Shown here: piece after piece, positions 6,139 to 11,498 of the stretch
How positions within the stretch are numbered: the first letter of the stretch is position 1
Layout: the number at the start of each line of letters is the position of its first letter
Source: Candidatus Woesebacteria bacterium UBA925
GTDB taxonomy: Bacteria; Patescibacteriota; Microgenomatia; UBA8517
Assembly: GCA_002293705.1 (NCBI GenBank)
Contig: DBDT01000069.1
Location: forward strand, 1-11,498
DNA: 11,498 nucleotides
Direction: 5' to 3'
The notes under the pieces: model-generated
What the model saw: the letters and a program-made list of their open reading frames with translations, nothing else
Told to the model about the DNA's origin: nothing
Databases searched by the model: none
Program-made: the position numbers and the translations under genes

Positions 6139-9054
6139 CTATGCTTTTGCAAGATATGATCCAGTTACACTCTTTTTGTCTTTGGCAATTTGCTCAGGTG
6201 TACCCTCTGAGACAATCTGTCCACCATTTTCTCCACCCCCTGGGCCAAGATCGACCACCCAGTCTGAGTTTTTGACCACATCCAAGTTATGCTCAACCAC
6301 AACAACTGTATTGCCACGCGAAACCAGTGTCTTTAAGACAACCAAAAGTTTTTCTAGGTCGACAAAATGAAGACCTGTTGTTGGCTCGTCTAAAATATAG
6401 ACTGTCTTTCCAGTAGATTTTCTGGCAAGTTCAGTTGAAAGTTTTACACGTTGAGCCTCACCACCAGACAGAGTGGTTGCTGGCTGACCCAATTCCATGT
6501 AATCAAGGCCAACTTCGGACAAGGTCTCAAGTTTGCTTACAATATTTGGGTAAGCATGGAAAAATTCACGAGCTTCGGCAACTGTCATCTTCAAAACATC
6601 AGCAATTGTCTTACCCTTGTAGAGCACCTCCAAGGTGGCTTGATTGTATCTGGCTCCTTTACAAACCTCACAATCAACCCAAATATCTGGCATAAATTGC
6701 ATTTCAATTTTCACCTGACCTTGCCCCTCACAAGACTCACAACGCCCACCTTTGACATTGAATGAAAATCTACCTTTTTTAAATCCAAGCACTTTAGCAT
6801 CTCTGGTTTCAGCAAAAACGTCACGCACAAGATCAAATATCTTTGTGTAAGTAGCAGGATTACTTCGAGGAGTGCGTCCGATTGGCGATTGATCGATTAG
6901 AATCACCTTGTCAACAAGTTCAAAGCCCTCAATACTGTCATATTCTCCAGCTTGCTTGGTGTATCCAGGCGTAAGCTTTCCATTTAAAGCATGATACAGT
7001 GTCTCAACAACCAAGGTAGACTTACCACTTCCTGACAGGCCAGTTACCGAGCTGAAGCGAGATAGTGGGATGCTTAGATTTACATTCTTCAAGTTAAACT
7101 GCCTTGCACCTTTAAGGAGCAGATTTCCAGGAGAATTTTGGAGAGGCAACTGCTTTATCTTTATCTGCTTTTTTCCAGATATGAATGGGCCAGTCACAGA
7201 AGTCTCTGATTTTGAAATCTGAACTGGATCACCTTGACCAACTATCAAACCACCATTTTTACCTGCTTTGGGGCCAAAATCCACAATATGATCAGAATTC
7301 TTCATGACATCCAGATCATGCTCAACAACCACTACACTATTACCCAGCTCTTTTAACTTTTTTAAGGTTAAGATAAGTTTGTCATTGTCTTGAGGGTGAA
7401 GTCCGATTGTTGGCTCATCCAAAACATAAAGAACTCCTGTTAGTCCTGAGCCAATTTGAGAAGCAAGCCTAATTCTTTGTGCCTCTCCACCAGAAAGAGT
7501 GTCAGCACCACGGGCGAGATTAAGATATGAAAGCCCAACATCCGCAAGAAAACTAAGTCTGGTTGTAATCTCTTTGGCGATCAATGAACCAATCTCTTTC
7601 TCTCGACTGTTTAGAAGTGTTCCTGACAAGACATGGTCAAACCAACTCTTGCTTTCAACAATATTCATATTGGCTATATCGCTAATTGATCTTTTATCAA
7701 CTGTAACCGACAAAGCTTCCGGCTTAAGTCTAGCTCCGTGACAACTGTCACAGGTTTTTTGCACTAAATACTTTTCAATGCTTGAGCGAATATAGTCACT
7801 GTCTGTTTCTTTGTATCTTCGCATAAGCTCAGACACAATGCCTGGGAAAACCTCTGTAATGGTGGTTTGCCTGTTTTGTTTGTTGTTTCCAACAACAACA
7901 TACACTTGATCTCCTGTTCCCTTAAGAAGAAGGTCTATGTTCTCTTTGGACAATGAGCCAATTGGAGCCGCCGGATCTATTCCATGAGCTTCACAAACTG
8001 AGATTAATAACCTAGAAAACCAGGTGTCGTGTTCAAAAATGCTTGAAAAAGGCACAATCCCGCCTTCTTTGATAGATAATGATGTAGAAAATAGCGCAGA
8101 TTCATTTACGGCCATTACTCGGCCAATTCCAGTACATTCGTGGCATGCACCGTGTGGAGAGTTGAAGGAAAAACTCCTCGGCTCAATTTCTGGAAGTTGG
8201 ATGTTATCAATTGGGCAACTAAACTTTTCACTGAATAGATGGTCTTCAAAATCTTTGGGGTTTTGAGGCATTTCAAAACCAGCATCCTTGATGTGGCTTA
8301 CTATGACTAACCCATCAGAAAGGGCCAAGGCTTGTGTAACAGAGTCTGCAAGGCGAGTTTTTAAATTTTTAACTGCCACCTCATCTCTAACTTCAGCTTT
8401 AGTGATTGATATTCGATCAACCACAGCTTCAATTGTATGCTTATTGGTTTTTATTAGATTTATTTCGCTTGATAGATCCCAAAATCTACCATCAATTCGA
8501 GCAGTTCTGTAACCTTTTGCCCTGATATTTTCAAGTAATGCCTCATATGCACCTTTTCTGTCTTTGACAAGGGGTGAGAGAAGCATGACTCTAGCAACAG
8601 GTTCGGCTTTAACTATCCCTTCAAGCATTTCAAATGTCTTTTCAACGATTTGCTCTACAGTTTGTGTGGATATCTCTCTTCCACAGATAGGACAATGGGG
8701 GTGCCCAATTCTCGCATAAAAAAGTCTTAAGTAGTCGTATATTTCGGTAACAGTTCCAACTGTTGACCTTGGGTTGTGTGAAACTGTCTTTTGGTCAATG
8801 GATATTGCTGGAGACAATCCCTCAATCGAGTCAACGTCAGGCTTGCCCATAATTCCCAAAAACTGGCGAGCATAGGTTGAGAGGGATTCTACGTATCTTC
8901 TTTGGCCTTCAGCATAAATGGTGTCAAAGGCCATTGAGCTTTTACCACTGCCCGAAACACCAGTAAAAACTACTAGTTGGTTTTTTGGTATCTCAAGATC
9001 AATGTTTTTGAGGTTGTGCTGCCTAGCACCTTTCACCCTGATGACTTGTTGCAT
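6139..9054 (-). CDS. uvrA: Excinuclease ABC subunit A (UvrA)
   Basis: UvrA dimers scan DNA for distortions and load UvrB. The 971-residue protein is complete and near the usual length (about 940). It has two ABC ATPase modules: Walker A G-V-S-G-S-G-K-S-S at about 32-40 and G-L-S-G-S-G-K-S-T near residue 670; signatures L-S-G-G-E-A-Q-R in both halves; and Walker B segments Y-V-L-D-E-P-T-I-G-L-H and Y-I-L-D-E-P-T-T-G-L-H. A C-P-I-C pair lies near residue 121. In the zinc module in the first half the first pair reads C-P-I-D (near 279) instead of the usual C-x-x-C, while its partner C-H-E-C (near 302) is intact. The second zinc module (C-E-S-C ... C-E-V-C, about 750-780), which takes part in damage recognition, is complete. 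The ATG has no Shine-Dalgarno and lies eight bases after a TATACT element. Confidence 0.98.
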   Translation of the reverse strand: MQQVIRVKGARQHNLKNIDLEIPKNQLVVFTGVSGSGKSSMAFDTIYAEGQRRYVESLSTYARQFLGIMGKPDVDSIEGLSPAISIDQKTVSHNPRSTVGTVTEIYDYLRLFYARIGHPHCPICGREISTQTVEQIVEKTFEMLEGIVKAEPVARVMLLSPLVKDRKGAYEALLENIRAKGYRTARIDGRFWDLSSEINLIKTNKHTIEAVVDRISITKAEVRDEVAVKNLKTRLADSVTQALALSDGLVIVSHIKDAGFEMPQNPKDFEDHLFSEKFSCPIDNIQLPEIEPRSFSFNSPHGACHECTGIGRVMAVNESALFSTSLSIKEGGIVPFSSIFEHDTWFSRLLISVCEAHGIDPAAPIGSLSKENIDLLLKGTGDQVYVVVGNNKQNRQTTITEVFPGIVSELMRRYKETDSDYIRSSIEKYLVQKTCDSCHGARLKPEALSVTVDKRSISDIANMNIVESKSWFDHVLSGTLLNSREKEIGSLIAKEITTRLSFLADVGLSYLNLARGADTLSGGEAQRIRLASQIGSGLTGVLYVLDEPTIGLHPQDNDKLILTLKKLKELGNSVVVVEHDLDVMKNSDHIVDFGPKAGKNGGLIVGQGDPVQISKSETSVTGPFISGKKQIKIKQLPLQNSPGNLLLKGARQFNLKNVNLSIPLSRFSSVTGLSGSGKSTLVVETLYHALNGKLTPGYTKQAGEYDSIEGFELVDKVILIDQSPIGRTPRSNPATYTKIFDLVRDVFAETRDAKVLGFKKGRFSFNVKGGRCESCEGQGQVKIEMQFMPDIWVDCEVCKGARYNQATLEVLYKGKTIADVLKMTVAEAREFFHAYPNIVSKLETLSEVGLDYMELGQPATTLSGGEAQRVKLSTELARKSTGKTVYILDEPTTGLHFVDLEKLLVVLKTLVSRGNTVVVVEHNLDVVKNSDWVVDLGPGGGENGGQIVSEGTPEQIAKDKKSVTGSYLAKA

Positions 9055-9062
9055 ATCTTAAA

Positions 9063-9068
9063 AGTATA
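9063..9068 (-). promoter_or_regulatory. Candidate -10 element of uvrA, possibly giving a leaderless or near-leaderless transcript
   Basis: On the minus strand TATACT (5/6 to TATAAT) ends eight bases before the uvrA ATG (9054), so transcription would begin about at the start codon. No recognisable -35 lies 16-18 bp upstream (the region is A-rich). The arrangement resembles that at secG. The 67-bp gap is the longest between genes in the window, and a perfect inverted repeat lies just upstream, which supports a separate transcription start here. Confidence 0.4.
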
Positions 9069-9090
9069 ACCACTTTTCGGGTTTTTTACT

Positions 9091-9117
9091 ACTTGGGCAT
9101 ACTTAATATGCCCAAGT
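9091..9117 (-). repeat. Perfect 10-bp inverted repeat between the unknown membrane gene and uvrA
   Basis: The arms ACTTGGGCAT (9091-9100) and ATGCCCAAGT (9108-9117) are perfectly complementary around a 7-base loop. The repeat starts four bases after the stop codon of the upstream gene and about 23 bp before the candidate uvrA -10 element. In the direction of transcription it is followed by an A-rich stretch rather than a T tract, and the opposite direction also lacks a proper T tract, so it is not a classic intrinsic terminator. It could be an atypical terminator, an mRNA 3'-end stabiliser, or an operator for uvrA. Confidence 0.6.
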
Positions 9118-9121
9118 GTAT

Positions 9122-9715
9122 CTATTTACTGGAAATGCGATTGTGGCGATTTTTGTAATACTCACCCAACTCAAGGTCGTGCAAGATACTCCAACCAACC
9201 CAAGAAAACACGGAGTATGCGACAGCATACGTCACTAGCGGTAGCAAATAGATTGCCAGATTAGGTTGCCTGATGCTCCCACTAGTAATATCAAGATACA
9301 GAAAATGATAGACGGTCAGCATGATGGCAATAATCGCAAACGAAACAAAATTCATGAGCATGTCAGGATATGGGTTGTCTTCTGTTTGAAAGACAAAGCT
9401 CACGATTGACAAGCTAAACCCGATCAAACCGCAGGTCGCAGTCGCTAGATACCCAAGCCCGAGCACGCTCTTGTCGCTGAGAACTTGCACAGTAGCATAG
9501 AGAAAAACGATGCCTATTACCATGCACACCGACAAGATTACACCAGCTATGTTTCGCGCAAGATCCACTTGCTCCTTGTCAATCTTAGCTGCCAAACTAT
9601 ACATGTCAGCTTTAAGTTTCGCTAACTTTGGCGAATTCTTCTTTTCAACACCCATTCCCTTTATTTCAAGCTCAATTTCTCTGACTCTACGAATCATGCG
9701 AGTTAATCCAGACAT
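9122..9715 (-). CDS. Four-helix membrane protein of unknown function with N-terminal coiled coil
   Basis: I do not recognise this family. From the chosen start the protein has 197 residues. It begins with a charged, heptad-like region (about 4-48) likely to form a cytosolic coiled coil, followed by four hydrophobic helices (about 54-78, 83-109, 118-141 and 152-176) and a short basic tail. No catalytic motif is visible. An ATG at 9727 would add four residues, but the ATG at 9715 is preceded by GGAGG with a 5-nt spacer and is preferred. It is the only gene in the window with a strong Shine-Dalgarno. It lies 55 bp after uvrB and 67 bp before uvrA, so it is embedded in the repair genes. GC is about 44%, close to uvrA, so composition gives no sign of recent transfer. 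The product is likely a real membrane protein; any role in repair is only a guess from position. Confidence 0.8.
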   Translation of the reverse strand: MSGLTRMIRRVREIELEIKGMGVEKKNSPKLAKLKADMYSLAAKIDKEQVDLARNIAGVILSVCMVIGIVFLYATVQVLSDKSVLGLGYLATATCGLIGFSLSIVSFVFQTEDNPYPDMLMNFVSFAIIAIMLTVYHFLYLDITSGSIRQPNLAIYLLPLVTYAVAYSVFSWVGWSILHDLELGEYYKNRHNRISSK

Positions 9716-9720
9716 CACAC

Positions 9721-9725
9721 CCTCC
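9721..9725 (-). promoter_or_regulatory. Strong Shine-Dalgarno deciding the start of the unknown membrane protein
   Basis: On the minus strand GGAGG spans 9725 to 9721, with five bases (GTGTG) before the ATG at 9715. It overlaps the alternative ATG at 9727, which has only a weak purine stretch upstream. The spacing is ideal for the inner ATG, which is therefore the likely start. Confidence 0.65.
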
Positions 9726-9770
9726 ATTGTTCTCTTGTTTGAGATACTTTAGATTATTATGGGGCAATTA

Positions 9771-11479
9771 TCAACCAACCTGGATCTCTCTTATCCTGTC
9801 TCGTATCTGAGCTGCAAGTTCGAAGTTAAGCTCGCTTGCAGCAAGTGCCATTTCACGCTTTAGAGTCTTAACCAATCTCTTTTTATCCATTGGGGTCAAG
9901 CTTTCAGGCTCGATATCTGGCAAAGATTCAAAGCCTGGATGCTTACTTTTCCACACAAACTCCTCTTCATCAGGGGTATCGCGATCAACCAGTTTCTCCC
10001 TAATAGGTTTACTAATTGCAGAAGGAACTATTCCATGAATTCTGTTTTGCTCTATCTGGTACTCCCTTCTTCGACCTACCTCATCCAGTGCCCTTTGCAT
10101 AGAACCAGTGGTGCGGTCAGCATACAAAATCACAATACCTTCAATGTGCCTTGCAGCCCTACCCATCGTTTGGATCAAAGCAACATCGCTTCTCAAAAAT
10201 CCTTCTTTGTCGGCGTCAAGTATCGCAACAAGAGATACCTCCGGAAGATCCAGCCCTTCTCGCAATAGATTGATTCCAATAAGAGCGTCATATTTACCGC
10301 TTCTTAAGTCGTCTAAGATATCTGTTCTGTCCAAAGTGTCCACGTCAGAGTGCAGATAGTGAACCTTAAGCCCCGCCTCCTTCATAAATTCAGACAGATC
10401 TTCTGCAGTTCTTTTGGTAAGAGTAGTAATCAAGGTCCTTTGTCCAATTGCAGCTCTTTTTTTAACCTCTTCAATAACATCAGCAACTTGATTTTTGGTT
10501 GGCCTAATCTCAACAAGTGGATCAGGAATTCCAGTTGGTCTAACAAGCTGCTCAACCACCTTGCCTTCGGCCAGTGACAACTCCCACTCAGATGGAGTGG
10601 CAGAAACTGCCAAAAAATTTGGGATTCTTCTCATAAACTCATTAAACTCAAGCGGCCTATTGTCGTAAGCTGACGGCAGCCTGAATCCGTAATCAATTAA
10701 AGTTCTTTTTCTTGACTGGTCTCCAGCATACATCCCTCTCACCTGTGGGAATGTGATGTGGGACTCGTCAACTATTAGTAGCCAGTCGTCGCCATATGCT
10801 TCCCAAAAATACTCAAGAAGAGTATTAGGGGCATCACCCGGAGATCTGCCATCAAAGTATCTGGAGTAGTTCTCAATACCCTTCACATACCCCACTTCCC
10901 TAATCATCTCAAGATCGTATGTAACTTTTTGCCTAAGCCTCATTGCCTCAACCAGCTTACCTTGTGATTCAAAGTACGCCACTCTTTCCTGCATGTCTTT
11001 TTCAATTTGGTCGTAAACATGTTGGTTGGTAGCAGGATCTGTTATGAAATGTTTTGCTGGATACAATGTGAATTTTCCATTAATCTTTTGGTCTTCAAAC
11101 TCCTTACCTGTAATGGGGTCAAATACAGAAATTTTAGTTAGAACACCCAAATCAACCTGATATGTTACTCCAATATCTTCATAAGCTGGATACACCTCAA
11201 CACTATCCCCCCTTACCCTGAAGGTTCCCCTGTGAAAACCAAAGTCACCTCTTTGGTATTGAAGGTCAACCAGTCTGTCTACTATTTGCTCACGTGTAAC
11301 CTTCATACCTACAACGGACTCAAAAGCAAACTTCCCATACTCTTTGGGTGAGCCGATGTTATATATACAGCTGACTGAAGCAACAACTACAACATCTTTT
11401 CTGGTTAAAAGGTTGGTGGTCGCAGCTAACCTTAATTTATCAATTAACTCATTTACATCTGAGTCTTTCTCTATATATG
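9771..11479 (-). CDS. uvrB: Excinuclease ABC subunit B (UvrB), 5' end missing at the contig edge
   Basis: UvrB is the DNA helicase-like factor that verifies damage and recruits UvrC. About 569 residues are present. The frame stays open beyond the internal Met at 11306 and encodes conserved UvrB sequence (Y-I-E-K-D-S-D-V-N-E-L-I-D-K-L-R, then D-V-V-V-V-A-S-V-S) up to the adapter at 11480. By comparison with E. coli UvrB about 105 N-terminal residues are missing, including Walker A and most of the beta-hairpin that grips DNA. Present are motif II V-D-E-S-H-I-T, V-S-A-T-P-S, T-T-L-T-K-R-T-A-E-D-L, motif V G-I-N-L-L-R-E-G-L-D-L-P, D-A-D-K-E-G-F-L-R-S, motif VI Q-T-M-G-R-A-A-R, and a C-terminal UVR hairpin (L-N-F-E-L-A-A-Q-I-R-D-R-I) that binds UvrC. 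It ends in TGA. The Met at 11306 is not the true start; the natural start lies outside the window. Confidence 0.97.
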
Positions 11480-11498
11480 CTGTCTCTTATACACATCT
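11480..11498. other. Tn5/Nextera mosaic-end adapter (sequencing artefact)
   Basis: The final 19 bases, CTGTCTCTTATACACATCT, are the exact reverse complement of the 19-bp hyperactive Tn5 mosaic end used in Nextera libraries. They sit precisely at the end of the window and interrupt the uvrB reading frame with a stop inside the adapter. The conserved UvrB protein sequence continues right up to the junction, so this is an untrimmed adapter at a contig end, not genomic DNA or a transposon. Confidence 0.95.

Noticed and set aside
6435..6765. Plus-strand open frames opposite uvrA (and others opposite uvrB, uvrC and the solute-binding protein gene)
   Set aside because: They lie fully inside well-conserved genes in antisense, have no domain-like features and are explained as shadow frames.
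9122..9727. Unknown membrane gene as horizontally acquired DNA on the basis of composition
   Set aside because: A hand count gives about 44% GC, close to about 42% in a sample of uvrA, and no repeats or mobile genes flank it.
1326..9773. Alternative genetic code with UGA as an amino acid, as in some CPR lineages
   Set aside because: UGA ends both uvrB and the solute-binding protein gene at the expected protein ends, so it works as a stop here.
11480..11498. End of a Tn5-type transposon inserted in uvrB
   Set aside because: It is exactly the 19-bp library adapter at the terminal position, with no transposon sequence beyond it. An artefact is the simpler explanation.

Overview
The window is a gene-dense stretch of bacterial DNA (roughly 40% GC) with ten genes, all on the minus strand, so transcription runs from high to low coordinates. 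Gaps are 12-67 bp and two gene pairs overlap. UGA is used as a stop (uvrB and the solute-binding protein gene end in TGA), so the standard bacterial code applies. Compact spacing, a UvrC without its C-terminal helix-hairpin-helix domain, frequent GTG/TTG starts and a near absence of Shine-Dalgarno sequences fit a reduced-genome bacterium such as a Candidate Phyla Radiation (Patescibacteria, perhaps Microgenomates) member. That placement is an inference from gene features, not from a marker gene.

Right half (about 3.3-11.5 kb): the complete nucleotide excision repair set, in transcription order uvrB (5' end missing), a small four-helix membrane protein of unknown function, uvrA, an exported membrane-anchored transglutaminase-like protein, and uvrC (its start overlaps the transglutaminase gene by 32 bp). 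UvrA and UvrB find and verify DNA lesions, and UvrC makes both incisions. The two membrane proteins between them have no known repair role.

Left half (about 0.1-3.3 kb): envelope and secretion genes: a Phage_holin_4_2-type membrane protein, SecG of the Sec translocon, a membrane-anchored family 5 solute-binding protein, a membrane-anchored cyclophilin peptidyl-prolyl isomerase, and a small histidine phosphatase. The left-most 91 bp hold only a candidate leftward promoter.

The last 19 bases (11480-11498) are exactly the Tn5/Nextera mosaic-end adapter. The right end is therefore a sequencing artefact at a contig edge, and uvrB is cut by the assembly rather than by biology. The main biological points of interest are the UvrC without helix-hairpin-helix domain, the -10 elements placed 6-8 nt before the secG and uvrA start codons (suggesting leaderless transcripts), a perfect 10-bp inverted repeat before uvrA, and the unknown membrane gene between uvrB and uvrA, which alone has a strong Shine-Dalgarno. 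I found no clear new defence or mobile system, CRISPR array, RNA gene or insertion sequence.
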